In this document: in pieces, positions 25,075-32,306 of the stretch
How the letters are laid out: each line of letters opens with the position of its first letter
Numbering within the stretch: the stretch's first letter is position 1
Assembly (NCBI RefSeq): GCF_900100495.1
Contig: NZ_FNCT01000027.1
Span: forward strand, 1-32,306
DNA: 32,306 nucleotides
Reading direction: 5' to 3'
Source: Pseudomonas benzenivorans
GTDB taxonomy: Bacteria > Pseudomonadota > Gammaproteobacteria > Pseudomonadales > Pseudomonadaceae
Program-made: the position numbers and the translations under genes
The notes under the pieces: model-generated
The model's database searches: none
Seen by the model: the letters and a program-made list of their open reading frames with translations, nothing else
Told to the model about the DNA's origin: nothing

Positions 25075-26058
25075 TCAGGCACCGCCATAGGCCTGCAGCC
25101 AGGCATACAGCTGCTCGGTGTCGCTGCGCCGGCACAGCTCGCTGCCCTCGGTCATGATCGCCGCGGTGCCGGCCGCCACGCCGTAGCGTGCGGCGTCGCG
25201 CCAGTCGGCGCCGGCCGCCAGCTTGAGGGTCACTGCGGCGACCATGCTGTCGCCGGCGCCCACGGTGCTGCGTCGGCGCACGGTCGGCGCGGGTATCCGT
25301 TCGCTCAGCCCGTCGTTGACCAGCAGCGCGCCCTGGGCGCCGAGGGAGACCAGCACGGTCTCGCACTTGCCGGCCTGCACCAGCGCCTGGGCGACGCTGG
25401 CGAGTTGCTGCGGGCCGGCGATCTCCTGCCCGACCAGGCTGCTCAGCTCGCTGAAGTTGGGCTTGATCAGGTACACCCCGCCGACCGCCAGAGCCTGGCG
25501 CAGCGCCTCGCCGGAGCTGTCGAGGATGCAGCGCGCGCCACGCCGGGCGGCGCCCTGCAGCACCCGCGGGAGGAAGTCGGCGGCCAGGCCCTCGGGCAGG
25601 CTGCCGCTGATCACCAGGTAATCGAGCGCCGGCAGCGCGGTCAGGGCGGCCAGCAGGCGCTCCTGCTCCTCCGGGCTGAGACGGGCACCGGGCATGATGA
25701 AGCGGTACTGCTGGGCGCTGGCCCGCTCCACCACGTTGAGGCATTCGCGGGTCCAGTCGGCGATCGGCAGGGCCTGATTCGACACCCCTTCGGCGTCGAG
25801 CAGTTCGATCAGGTGCTGGCCGGTCGAGCCGCCGGCGGGAAACAACGCCAGGGCACGGCCGCCGAGGGTGTGGATGGCGCGGGCGACATTGATGCCACCG
25901 CCGCCCGGCGCGTAGCTGGGCTCGCTGCAGCGCAGCTTGGCGTCCGGGCACAGGCGCGGAATCTGGGTGGCGATATCCAGCGCCGGACTGAGAGTCAGGG
26001 TGACGATATGCGCGCCGCTGCCCGGGGGACGCTTACTGCTGCGTGAAGGATTGACCAT
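25075..26058 (-). CDS. pfkB: PfkB-type 6-phosphofructokinase (Pfk-2-like sugar kinase)
   Basis: A 327-residue ribokinase-fold kinase. It follows E. coli PfkB nearly block by block: TLSPALDIAT, DAKLRCSEP, PGGGGINVARAIHTLGG, DWTRECLNV, QYRFIMPGARL, ILDSSGEAL, KPNFSELSSLV, and STVGAGDSMVAAVTLKLA with the catalytic Asp. Residues that bind the sugar phosphate in Pfk-2 (Asp of LD-AT, Lys of KLRC, Arg of WTR and of QYRF) are kept. So fructose-6-phosphate is the likely substrate; tagatose-6-phosphate is an alternative. No fru genes are adjacent. The ATG at 26058 has GAGGT upstream; the longer frame adds a basic, unlikely leader. Pseudomonads usually lack this activity, which makes it notable. Confidence 0.82.
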   Translation of the reverse strand: MVNPSRSSKRPPGSGAHIVTLTLSPALDIATQIPRLCPDAKLRCSEPSYAPGGGGINVARAIHTLGGRALALFPAGGSTGQHLIELLDAEGVSNQALPIADWTRECLNVVERASAQQYRFIMPGARLSPEEQERLLAALTALPALDYLVISGSLPEGLAADFLPRVLQGAARRGARCILDSSGEALRQALAVGGVYLIKPNFSELSSLVGQEIAGPQQLASVAQALVQAGKCETVLVSLGAQGALLVNDGLSERIPAPTVRRRSTVGAGDSMVAAVTLKLAAGADWRDAARYGVAAGTAAIMTEGSELCRRSDTEQLYAWLQAYGGA

Positions 26059-26190
26059 GTTTGACCTCACTGGCCTGGTCCTGTGCCGGGGCCGCCTCAC
26101 CGATAGGCAGAAGATTAGGCGAACGGCAGCCAGGCTGCCGGGCAGCGGAGCCGATGCCACAGACGCTGCACCACGCTGAGCCTACTCCCC

Positions 26191-26273
26191 TGTAGGAGCG
26201 GCGGGGACGCCCAGTCCCATGGCCGCGATCCGCGCTCTGCCAGACAATTTCGCGGCCATGGGCCGCTCCTACA
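26191..26273. repeat. Long palindromic repeat (TGTAGGA family), copy 3
   Basis: TGTAGGAGCGGCGGGGACGC at the left, then CCATGGCCGCGA; TTTCGCGGCCATGG and GCCGCTCCTACA at the right. The right arm lacks the ACTGGGCGTCCCC part, so the hairpin is asymmetric. It lies in the 315-bp gap upstream of pfkB; bases 26059-26190 show nothing else clear. Confidence 0.75.
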
Positions 26274-26302
26274 TGCGTTTCCCGCGCACGCTTCCAGCCT
26301 CC

Positions 26303-26336
26303 TAGCCCGGATACAGCCCGGGAGCCGCACTGCCGG
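26303..26336. repeat. TAGCCCGGAT short repeat, copy 1
   Basis: TAGCCCGGATACAGCCCGGG followed by AGCCGCACTGCCGG matches 29056-29090 (TAGCCCGGATGCAATCCGGG, then GCCGCGTTGCCGG). CCCGG and CCGGG arms form a short palindrome. It is a common type of small intergenic repeat in pseudomonads. Confidence 0.55.
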
Positions 26337-26373
26337 CCGCGGCACGTCGCTGGATTTCATCCGGCGGCGCCGC

Positions 26374-26799
26374 TCAGGGCGTATCCGGACGGATATCGAA
26401 GCCGCCCTTGGCCTCGCTGACGATGCGCAGCTGCTGGCTTGCGCCTTGCGCCACCTGTACCGCCAGCTCGCGGCGCAGGCGGCCCTTGCCGCACAGCGTG
26501 TCGTCCTGCTCATCGATACCGATGCCCACCACCCGGGTGCCCGCCGGCACCTGGAAGCGCGCCGATTCGCCGATGCCGATGCGCGCCGCCACCTGGCGGT
26601 CGACCAGTACGGCCACGTAGCAGCCACCGCCGAGCATGCCGAGATCGCGGTTGACCACGATCTGCCCGCCGCCGTCCAGCGGCTGCTGGTAGGCCAGCAA
26701 GCGCTCGGCCGGCACCGCTCTGACGTTCTCGGGATCGGCCTGGAACGACGAACAACCGGCCAGCGCCAGCAGCGGCAGAACTGCACAAATCAATCGCAT
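26374..26799 (-). CDS. Small lipoprotein, unknown function
   Basis: A 141-residue lipoprotein. MRLICAVLPLLALAGCSSFQ is a signal peptide with the lipobox LAGC, so Cys16 would be lipidated. Ser-Ser after the Cys favours the outer membrane. The mature part contains GGGCYVAVLVDRQVAARIGIGESARFQVPAGTRVVGIG, which resembles small domains in envelope lipoproteins that bear a 'DUF2846-like' pattern; I am not certain of the family. Two more Cys (GGGCY, DTLCGKG) may form a disulfide. GGAGGG lies five bases before the ATG at 26799. It stands between repeats and a divergent-transcribed regulator and has no operon partner. Confidence 0.8.
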   Translation of the reverse strand: MRLICAVLPLLALAGCSSFQADPENVRAVPAERLLAYQQPLDGGGQIVVNRDLGMLGGGCYVAVLVDRQVAARIGIGESARFQVPAGTRVVGIGIDEQDDTLCGKGRLRRELAVQVAQGASQQLRIVSEAKGGFDIRPDTP

Positions 26800-26906
26800 G
26801 GGGGCCCTCCATGGGCGCAAGGAATGCCGGCTGAGTATTGCCACTGCGTCGGGGCTGCACAAGTTCGGACGCCGGCTGCGCATGCCGGGGTTCGACGGCT
26901 CCCGCA

Positions 26907-27857
26907 CTAACGGCCGCGAAAGCTCTGCCGGTAGTGGCTGGGCGAGACCCCGAAGGCGCGGCCGAAGTGATGACGCAGCGACACCGGCGAACCGAAGCCG
27001 GCCAGCCCGGCGATGCTGTCGATGGGCTGGTCGGTGCTCTCCAACAGGCGCTGGCTCAGGGCCAGGCGCTCGGCCAGCAGCCAGTCGCCCAGGGTGGTGC
27101 CAGTGAGCTGGCGGAAATGCCGGGTGAAGCTGCGCCGGCTCATCAGTGCTTTGTCCGCCAGGCGGTCCAGGCTGTGCGGCTGATCCAGGCTGGCGCGCAC
27201 CCAGTCGAGCAGATCGGCGAGGCGATCGTCGCGCCGCGTCGCCGGCAGCGGCTGCTCGATGAACTGCGCCTGGCCGCCCTGGCGATGGGGCGGCACAACC
27301 AGGCGCCGCGCCACCTTGTTGGCCATCTCGGCGCCGCAGTGCTGGCGCAACAGATGCAGGCAGCAGTCGATGCCGGCGGCGGTGCCGGCCGAAGTCAACA
27401 GGTTGCCATCCTCCACATAGAGCACATCGGCATCCAGGCGCACGCCCGGGAACCGCTCGGCGAACTCCCGGGCCCAGGCCCAATGGGTGGTCGCCTGGCG
27501 GCCGTCGAGCAGGCCGGCCTCGGCTAGCACGAACGCCCCCAGGCACAGTCCGACCAGCTGGGCGCCGCGCCCATGGGCGGCGATCAGCGCATCGAGCAGG
27601 ACCTGCGGCGGGCGCTCGTGCGGGTTGTGCCAGCTCGGCACGATGATCGTCTGCGCGCCGTGCAGCGCCTCCAGGCCATGTTCGACGACCAGCTCGAAGC
27701 CAGCGGTGGTGGTCAGGCGGCCCGGCGCGGCGGCACACACCAGCAGTTGGTAGTTGCCCTCGCCCGGCAGGGACTCGCCGAACACCAGGCCAGGCACGGA
27801 CAGGTGGAATGGGCTGATCCGGTCGAAGGCGAGCACGGCGACGCGGTGCGGCAGCAT
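26907..27857 (-). CDS. GlxA-family regulator (DJ-1/PfpI domain plus AraC HTH)
   Basis: A 316-residue regulator. The N-terminal half is a DJ-1/PfpI-like domain (about 1-180): VAVLAFDRISPFHLSVPGLV, LVGLCLGAFVLAEAGLLDGR with the nucleophile-elbow Cys position, and VLYVEDGNLLTSAGTAAGID. The C-terminal half is an AraC double helix-turn-helix (LADKALMSRRSFTRHFRQLT, then IAGLAGFGSPVSLRHHFGRA). The ATG at 27857 is preferred over a TTG six codons earlier; AGGA precedes it. It is divergent from the isochorismatase-family gene with 121 bp between them and probably controls it. GlxA-type proteins often govern catabolism of small nitrogen compounds. Confidence 0.9.
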   Translation of the reverse strand: MLPHRVAVLAFDRISPFHLSVPGLVFGESLPGEGNYQLLVCAAAPGRLTTTAGFELVVEHGLEALHGAQTIIVPSWHNPHERPPQVLLDALIAAHGRGAQLVGLCLGAFVLAEAGLLDGRQATTHWAWAREFAERFPGVRLDADVLYVEDGNLLTSAGTAAGIDCCLHLLRQHCGAEMANKVARRLVVPPHRQGGQAQFIEQPLPATRRDDRLADLLDWVRASLDQPHSLDRLADKALMSRRSFTRHFRQLTGTTLGDWLLAERLALSQRLLESTDQPIDSIAGLAGFGSPVSLRHHFGRAFGVSPSHYRQSFRGR

Positions 27858-27978
27858 GGCTGGGTTCCTGGGCAAAGACTTGGCCCGATCTTAGCGCAGT
27901 TTGACTTTCGGGCCACTCACGGCGGGTGCGCGCCCAGGGGAACAATCGGCGCCACCCCAACCCATAAGGAATACCGCC

Positions 27979-28605
27979 ATGCGCCAACTCCCGAAACGCG
28001 CCCTGATCGTCATCGACGTGCAGAACGAATACGTCAGCGGCAAGCTGCGCATCGAATACCCGGAGATGAACCTGTCCCTGGGCAACATCGCCAGGGCAAT
28101 GGACGCCGCCCAGGCCGCCGGCATCCCGGTGGTGGTGGTGCAGCATCTCGCCGCCGCCAGCTCGCCGCTGTTCGCCCGCGGCAGCCAGGCCGCCGAGCTG
28201 CACCCGCTGGTGGCCGAGCGGCCGCGCGATCTGCTGGTCGAGAAGCAGCAGGCCAGCGCCCTGAGCGGCACCGGGCTGGGCGCCTGGCTGCGCGAACGCG
28301 GCATCGACACCCTCACCGTGGTCGGCTACATGACCCACAACTGCGACGACTCCACCGTGCGCCAGGCCCACCACGAAGGCTGGAAGGTCGAACTGCTGCA
28401 CGACGCCGCCGGCTCGCTGCCCTACGCCAACGCCTTGGGCGCGGCTAGCGCCGAGGAAATCCACCGGGTGTTCACCGTCGTCATGCACACCGGCTTCGCC
28501 GCCGTGCTCGGCACCGAGCAATGGCTGGCCGCCCTGGCCAGCGGCGAGGTGCCGCAGGCGGACAACATCTACCTGTCCAACCAGCGCGCGATCCGCGCCC
28601 GCTAG
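27979..28605 (+). CDS. Isochorismatase-family cysteine hydrolase
   Basis: A 208-residue cytoplasmic hydrolase. The probable catalytic triad is Asp in ALIVIDVQNEY, Lys in LLVEKQQASAL, and Cys in VVGYMTHNCDDSTVRQA. Family members hydrolyse isochorismate, nicotinamide or other amides; the MTHNCDD active-site context is not that of a classic nicotinamidase, so the substrate stays open. AAGGA lies upstream of the ATG at 27979. The divergent GlxA-type regulator suggests an inducible role in use or detoxification of an amide. The gene is followed by a long repeat-rich gap and appears to be alone in its transcript. Confidence 0.88.
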   Translation: MRQLPKRALIVIDVQNEYVSGKLRIEYPEMNLSLGNIARAMDAAQAAGIPVVVVQHLAAASSPLFARGSQAAELHPLVAERPRDLLVEKQQASALSGTGLGAWLRERGIDTLTVVGYMTHNCDDSTVRQAHHEGWKVELLHDAAGSLPYANALGAASAEEIHRVFTVVMHTGFAAVLGTEQWLAALASGEVPQADNIYLSNQRAIRAR

Positions 28606-28644
28606 CTGTGATCTCGGAATTATTGTTTCGATGACTCCGGCTCG

Positions 28645-28720
28645 TAGGGTGCGCCGTGCGCACCAGGCATCCGGTTGACAGTAGTGCGCACGGTCTGGGC
28701 GGTCCCGCGCACCCCACACG
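28645..28720. repeat. GTAGGGTGCGC repeat, copy 2
   Basis: GTAGGGTGCGCCGTGCGCACC, then GTGCGCACGGTCTGGGCGG and GCGCACCCCAC, in the same order as 19080-19154. It is the first repeat of the 728-bp gap 28606-29333, which contains at least three repeat types and no convincing gene. Confidence 0.62.
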
Positions 28721-28781
28721 CGGCCCAGCCGCGTGAGCATTGATTATTGCGAGGCAGCACACCAGCGGGCTGTAGGACTAG

Positions 28782-29046
28782 TTGGCTAACGCAAACGCGC
28801 TGGCTTGCGCCGTCGCTGCGGGAGGGGCCGGGCGACGTCCCGTGACCTCGGGGCGAAGCCTTCGCCCTGCACCGCCAGGCCACGCAACAACCTGGCAGCC
28901 CTGCGGGCTGCATTCGCCGCGAGGCGCGTGCCCCACATGGATGTGGGAAATGCCGCGAGCCCGTCGGCGACCCCATGGATGGGGGAGGTAGGAAGAACGC
29001 CGGGAGCGTTTTCGAGAACGGGCGCGGTCCTCCTACAAAGTTGCGC
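28782..29046. repeat. Large dispersed intergenic repeat, copy B
   Basis: About 80% identical by eye to 8235-8480, including TGACCTCGGGGCGAAGCC, CAACCTGGCAGCCCTG, CCCACATGGATGTGGGAAATGC and GACCCCATGGATGGGGGAGG, and an end GCGGTCCTCCTACAA. Similarity is strongest from about 28825. Paired changes in hairpin arms could be tested for structure conservation. Confidence 0.7.
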
Positions 29047-29055
29047 GGCCCTACC

Positions 29056-29090
29056 CGTAGCCCGGATGCAATCCGGGGCCGCGTTGCCGG
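29056..29090. repeat. TAGCCCGGAT short repeat, copy 2
   Basis: TAGCCCGGATGCAATCCGGG followed by GCCGCGTTGCCGG, the partner of 26303-26336. It directly follows the large repeat. From 29091 to 29333 nothing definite is seen except possible promoter sequence of the next gene (TTGACC near 29241). Confidence 0.55.
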
Positions 29091-29333
29091 CCTGGGCGAA
29101 TACGCGCGGACTCGCCCACCAAGCGCCGGGGCATGCAGCCGAGCATGGGCGCCGGCCCCGTCATCCGCCGTGCCAGCGCCCGCCGCACAGGGCCCATTCG
29201 GGCGGCTAGCGAAACCGCTGCAGGCCGCGCCGACGTATGGCTTGACCTGAGTCAAGCTTGTTGCGCGCCGTCATCTTCCGCCAAGGCAAAGGACTCTATA
29301 GTCCTCTCAAACCTGCTTGTGGCGAGCCGTATC

Positions 29334-30086
29334 ATGCGCAAGGGTCTCCTGCTTCTGCTGTTGTGCCTGCTACCGCTGACCGGCTACGCCCAACGCGAGG
29401 TGCTCGCCTGGACCTATCACCTGATACCGCCGTTCATCCTCGACCGCGACAGCCAGCAAGGGCTGTCCTACGACCTGCTCGAGCTGTTCAACCAGCATGC
29501 GGATAACCGCGGCCGCTTCCGCTTCAGGCTGGTCTATCAGCCGCGCAAGCGCCTGGACCTGAGCCTGCAACGGCGCCAGGTCGAGCTGCTGCTGTGGGTC
29601 AACCCGGTATTTCTCGACGATGCCCATTGCGCTCGATCCGCGTGGACGCCCGCCCTGCTGCAGGACCAGCAGGAATTCCTGTCGCGGCCGGAGCAGCCGT
29701 TCGACTACGACGGCCCCGCCTCCCTGCATGGGCGCACCCTGGGCGGGGTGCTCGGCCACAGGTACCAGCCCATTGAGGCGGATATCGACCGCGGGCTGAT
29801 CCAGCGCAAGGACGTCTTCCAGGGCGAGCAGAACCTCAACAAGCTGCTGAGCAAGCGCCTCGACCTGATCCTCCTGCCACGCTCCACCGCGCTTTTCTAT
29901 AGCCGCAGAATGGGCTTGAACCAGCGCCTGCACTTCTCCGCCAAGCCGCTGAACAGCTTCAGTCGCCACCTGCTGCTCCAACCAAACCTGGATCCGGAGG
30001 TGGCCGAGTTCGTGACCCAGGCCACCGCCTCGCTGCAGGCCGACCCCGAGTGGCAGCGGCTGCTGCGGCGCTACGGGCTCGACTGA
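29334..30086 (+). CDS. Periplasmic solute-binding-like protein (SBP family 3 type)
   Basis: A 250-residue exported protein. MRKGLLLLLLCLLPLTGYAQ is a Sec signal peptide with cleavage near GYA-Q. The mature part resembles type-3 extracellular solute-binding domains: LAWTYHLIPPFILDRDSQQG, LSYDLLELFNQHA, then LNKLLSKRLDLILLPRSTAL and a C-terminal LQADPEWQRLLRRYGLD. There is no ABC transporter next to it; orphan proteins of this kind in Pseudomonas are common and often of unknown role. The ATG at 29334 is chosen because it starts the signal peptide; the in-frame extension upstream is repeat DNA. The ligand is not predictable. Confidence 0.85.
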   Translation: MRKGLLLLLLCLLPLTGYAQREVLAWTYHLIPPFILDRDSQQGLSYDLLELFNQHADNRGRFRFRLVYQPRKRLDLSLQRRQVELLLWVNPVFLDDAHCARSAWTPALLQDQQEFLSRPEQPFDYDGPASLHGRTLGGVLGHRYQPIEADIDRGLIQRKDVFQGEQNLNKLLSKRLDLILLPRSTALFYSRRMGLNQRLHFSAKPLNSFSRHLLLQPNLDPEVAEFVTQATASLQADPEWQRLLRRYGLD

Positions 30087-30104
30087 AGGCCTCGCCGCGC
30101 CGGC

Positions 30105-30542
30105 TCAGCCGGCCAGGCGCTTGACCAGGCGCGCCTGCAGTTGCTCCAGTTCGGCCGGATCGGCGCGGTTGGCGGCGTGGATGCCCAGGCCCTGGCCGGC
30201 AACCCGCGGGATGATGTGCATGTGCAGGTGGAACACCGTCTGCCCGGCCGGGGCGCCGTTGAACTGGGCGACCTGCACGCCGTCCGGCTGCAGCTCCTCG
30301 ACCAGCACCCGGGCCAGCCGCTGGGTCACGGCCATCAGCCTGGCCAGGCTGTCTGCGTCGATCTCCAGGATATTGCGCGCCGCCACCCGCTTGGGGATCA
30401 CCAGGGTATGGCCATGGGCCTGGGGAAACAGGTCGAGGAAGGCGAGCACGTCCTCGTCCTCGTACAGCTTGTAGCAGGGGGCCTCGCCACGAATGATCTG
30501 GGCGAAGATGTTCTGCGGGTCGTACGCGCCATGCAGGCTCAT
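30105..30542 (-). CDS. HIT family nucleotide-binding protein
   Basis: A 145-residue protein of the histidine triad superfamily. The active motif is HLHMHIIPR (about residues 104-112), the standard His-x-His-x-His arrangement. The N-terminal part, NIFAQIIRGEAPCYKLYEDE and VLAFLDLFPQAHGHTLVIPK, is typical. Such proteins hydrolyse nucleotide adducts such as adenosine phosphoramidates. GGAG lies eight bases before the ATG at 30542. It is convergent with the solute-binding gene; the 18-bp gap and the stop codon share a short stem GCCGGC-tca-GCCGGC that might aid termination. Confidence 0.93.
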   Translation of the reverse strand: MSLHGAYDPQNIFAQIIRGEAPCYKLYEDEDVLAFLDLFPQAHGHTLVIPKRVAARNILEIDADSLARLMAVTQRLARVLVEELQPDGVQVAQFNGAPAGQTVFHLHMHIIPRVAGQGLGIHAANRADPAELEQLQARLVKRLAG

Positions 30543-30849
30543 CGGGGTGCTCCATTACCGGTGGGTCGAAGCGCGCACCATACCGGCTCGCAGCGGCGCA
30601 GGGAACCATGCCGCGCGGTCCATCAACCGGGTTGATGCCCACTAGTACGACTAACGATTTTCGCGACAGGGCCGATAGTGGTCTCATCCTTCGGGCAAGG
30701 CCAGCGTCAGCGTCCGAAGCAGCGCCCCGCCCTCGGCATCCCGAGCGGCACATGGCTGCCGGCGCCCGCGGGCCGCAACAATAACGCCCGACCGGCGCCA
30801 CCCAGCGCCTGGCCGGGCCTGTTCCGACCGCATGATGATAGGAAGCGCT
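30543..30849. other. Intergenic gap with a perfect palindrome
   Basis: No gene is seen. ATCAACC-G-GGTTGAT (30622-30636) is a perfect 7-bp dyad and looks like a regulator site. It lies between the divergent HIT and GST genes, about 80 bases from the HIT start and 215 from the GST start. The rest shows no clear promoter. Confidence 0.35.
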
Positions 30850-31554
30850 ATGCCAGACCTTTCCGCCTACCCCATCACCCACAAATGGCCCGCCCAGCAC
30901 CCCGAGCGCCTGCAGCTGTACTCGCTGCCCACGCCCAACGGCGTCAAGGTGTCGATCATGCTGGAAGAGACCGGCCTGCCCTACGAGCCGCACCTGGTCA
31001 GCTTCGAGCGCGACAAGCAGTTCTCGCCGGAGTTCCTCTCGCTCAACCCGAACAACAAGATCCCCGCCATCCTCGACCCCAACGGTCCGGACGGCCAGCC
31101 GCTGGCGCTGTTCGAGTCCGGCGCGATCCTGTTCTACCTGGCGGAGAAGAGCGGCCAACTGATCCCGCAGGACACGCCCGGGCGCTATGAAACCCTCCAG
31201 TGGCTGATGTGGCAGATGGGCGGAGTCGGGCCGATGTTCGGCCAGGTCGGCTTCTTCCACAAATTCGCCGGCAAGGACTTCGAGGACAAGCGCCCGCGCG
31301 ACCGCTACATCGAGGAGTCCAAGCGCCTGCTCGGCGTGCTCGACCGGCGCCTGGACGGCCGCCAGTGGATCATGGGCGAGGCGTACAGCATCGCCGACAT
31401 CGCCACCTTCCCCTGGGTGCGCAACCTGATCGGCTTCTACGAGGCCGGCGAACTGGTGCAGATCGAGCGCTTCAGCAACGTCCTCCGCGCACTGGACGCC
31501 TTCCTCTCGCGGCCGGCGGTGATCCGCGGCCTGGGTATTCCCCAGCGCGACTGA
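30850..31554 (+). CDS. Glutathione S-transferase family protein (YfcG-like)
   Basis: A 234-residue cytoplasmic protein. The thioredoxin-like N-terminal domain (about 20-100) has LYSLPTPNGVKVSIMLEETG, LNPNNKIPAILDPNGPDGQP and LFESGAILFYLAEKSG, with the conserved cis-Pro and the Glu-Ser glutathione contact. The helical C-terminal domain has YSIADIATFPWVRNLIGFYE, with the usual Asp N-cap box. The pattern is that of the nu-class/YfcG group, which often acts as a disulfide-bond reductase with two glutathiones. AGGAAG lies just before the ATG at 30850; an ATG six codons earlier is weaker. It seems to be a single gene. Confidence 0.92.
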   Translation: MPDLSAYPITHKWPAQHPERLQLYSLPTPNGVKVSIMLEETGLPYEPHLVSFERDKQFSPEFLSLNPNNKIPAILDPNGPDGQPLALFESGAILFYLAEKSGQLIPQDTPGRYETLQWLMWQMGGVGPMFGQVGFFHKFAGKDFEDKRPRDRYIEESKRLLGVLDRRLDGRQWIMGEAYSIADIATFPWVRNLIGFYEAGELVQIERFSNVLRALDAFLSRPAVIRGLGIPQRD

Positions 31555-31741
31555 GAGGCTCGAGGCAGGCCAGGGTCGAGGTCGAAGCCGCCCAGCACCA
31601 GGGCCTGCGCGCCAACCCCGGCCAATTCGCCCGCAGGAGACCCGCACGGAACCGTATTGGTAGTCACCGCCTGTGCAGGTCACGTGTCGCCACTCTTTAG
31701 CGGTGGCTGGGCGCGGCCAGTAGTTGGTCGAGCCAGAGCTC
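31555..31741. other. Gap between convergent GST and AGCS genes
   Basis: No gene or clear terminator can be defended in these 187 bases. AGCGGTGGCTGGGCGC near 31700 has only weak self-complementarity. Confidence 0.3.
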
Positions 31742-32306
31742 TTAAGACCAATTTTCTTCAGACGCCAGGGCTCCGGGGCTTGTCTGACCTGGCAACGCTT
31801 CCTTGGCTCCAGCTTGTACTGCCGGCCAGACAGTCGGGTCCAGATCGAGGTCGGCAAAGCGGCTGGGATCGAGCACCGGGACCTTGATACCCGCCTTGTA
31901 CTGATCGTCGTAATCGCGCATTACGCGCAGGCCGACCTTGAACAGCAGGGTCAGGGCCACCAGGTTGACGATGGCCAGCAGGCCCATGGTGACGTCGGCG
32001 AAGGCGAACACCGTGCCCAGGTCCTGCAGCGAGCCCCACAGCACCAGAGCGATCACCAGCACGCGGTAGACCTGCACCGGCCAGCGTTTGCCGCTGAAGA
32101 AGCCCAGGGCGTTCTCGCCGAGGTAGTAGTTGTAGATCAGCGTGGTGAAGACGAACAGCATCAGGGCGATGCTGACGAACACCCGGCCCCACTCGCCGAC
32201 CACCGCCGCCAGGGCGGTCTGGGTCAGGATCACCCCGGCCATCTCGCTGCCCGGCTGGTAGACGCCGGAGAGCAGGATGATCAGCGCGGTGCTGGTGCAG
32301 ACCAGC
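31742..32306 (-). CDS. C-terminal part of an alanine/glycine:cation symporter (AGCS)
   Basis: The gene runs off the right edge, so only about 187 C-terminal residues are seen. GLVCTSTALIILLSGVYQ-like sequence (read from the edge as LVCTSTALIILLSGVYQPG), then VSIALMLFVFTTLIYNYYLG and GENALGFFSG, are typical of the AGCS (sodium or proton:alanine/glycine) symporter family. At least four transmembrane segments are in view, followed by a soluble tail (VPVLDPSRFADLDLDPTVWP). It would bring alanine or glycine into the cell. The frame is open to the edge with no sign of damage. Confidence 0.9.
   Translation of the reverse strand, partial: LVCTSTALIILLSGVYQPGSEMAGVILTQTALAAVVGEWGRVFVSIALMLFVFTTLIYNYYLGENALGFFSGKRWPVQVYRVLVIALVLWGSLQDLGTVFAFADVTMGLLAIVNLVALTLLFKVGLRVMRDYDDQYKAGIKVPVLDPSRFADLDLDPTVWPAVQAGAKEALPGQTSPGALASEENWS

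Noticed and set aside
29959..31857. Minus-strand frame of 632 codons across HIT, GST and the gap
   Set aside because: It overlaps two clear genes in wrong frames and combines unrelated low-complexity segments.

Overview
The window looks like chromosomal DNA of a Pseudomonas (gammaproteobacterium). The core genes are very GC-rich with G/C-ending codons, and the gene set fits the genus (NorR/NorVW, FAN1-type nuclease, DUF3703, GlxA-family regulator, TrhA). The intergenic spaces also carry several families of palindromic repeats of the pseudomonad kind. The species cannot be fixed from the sequence alone. No rRNA, tRNA or CRISPR was seen.

Bases 1-3.5 kb are a different compartment: the end of an integron gene-cassette array. 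Three AT-richer cassette genes (a truncated DUF3885-like protein, a small membrane protein, a small lipoprotein) are joined by attC sites that share the same central motif. Two mobile elements with matching 17-bp ends sit in exactly the same place in two consecutive attC sites, at the GTT of the 3' core site. One is a complete IS1182-family insertion sequence of 1779 bp; the other is a 168-bp non-autonomous (MITE-like) relative. No integrase gene is in view. By array polarity it would lie to the left, or the array may lack one.

From 3.5 to 13 kb the chromosome carries a small membrane protein followed by an SLC5-GGDEF-EAL c-di-GMP phosphodiesterase, an AraC regulator, a DUF3703 protein, a run of three small enzymes or binding proteins (methyltransferase, SnoaL-like, VOC), and a divergent LysR/quinone oxidoreductase pair. 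Next come a secreted protein made almost wholly of a 13-residue repeat (39-bp DNA repeat) and a convergent YeeE/YedE (TsuA-like) transporter, separated by a strong bidirectional terminator.

From 15 to 25 kb there is a translationally coupled DNA-repair pair: a FAN1-type VRR-NUC nuclease, then a Rad3/XPD-like helicase with a RecB/Cas4-like nuclease motif at its N terminus. A yeast-type cytosine deaminase, a MITE, trhA and the nitric-oxide detoxification locus norR/norVW follow. The norR-norV gap shows three GT-N7-AC NorR boxes and a near-consensus sigma-54 promoter.

From 25 kb to the end are a phosphofructokinase very like E. coli PfkB (unexpected in a genus that usually lacks this step), a lipoprotein, a GlxA-type regulator divergent from an isochorismatase-family hydrolase, a 0.7-kb repeat-rich gap, a periplasmic solute-binding-like protein, a HIT protein, a GST and the C-terminal end of an AGCS amino-acid:cation symporter.

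At least six families of dispersed repeats occur. Three of the insertions or repeats abut or nearly abut stop codons.
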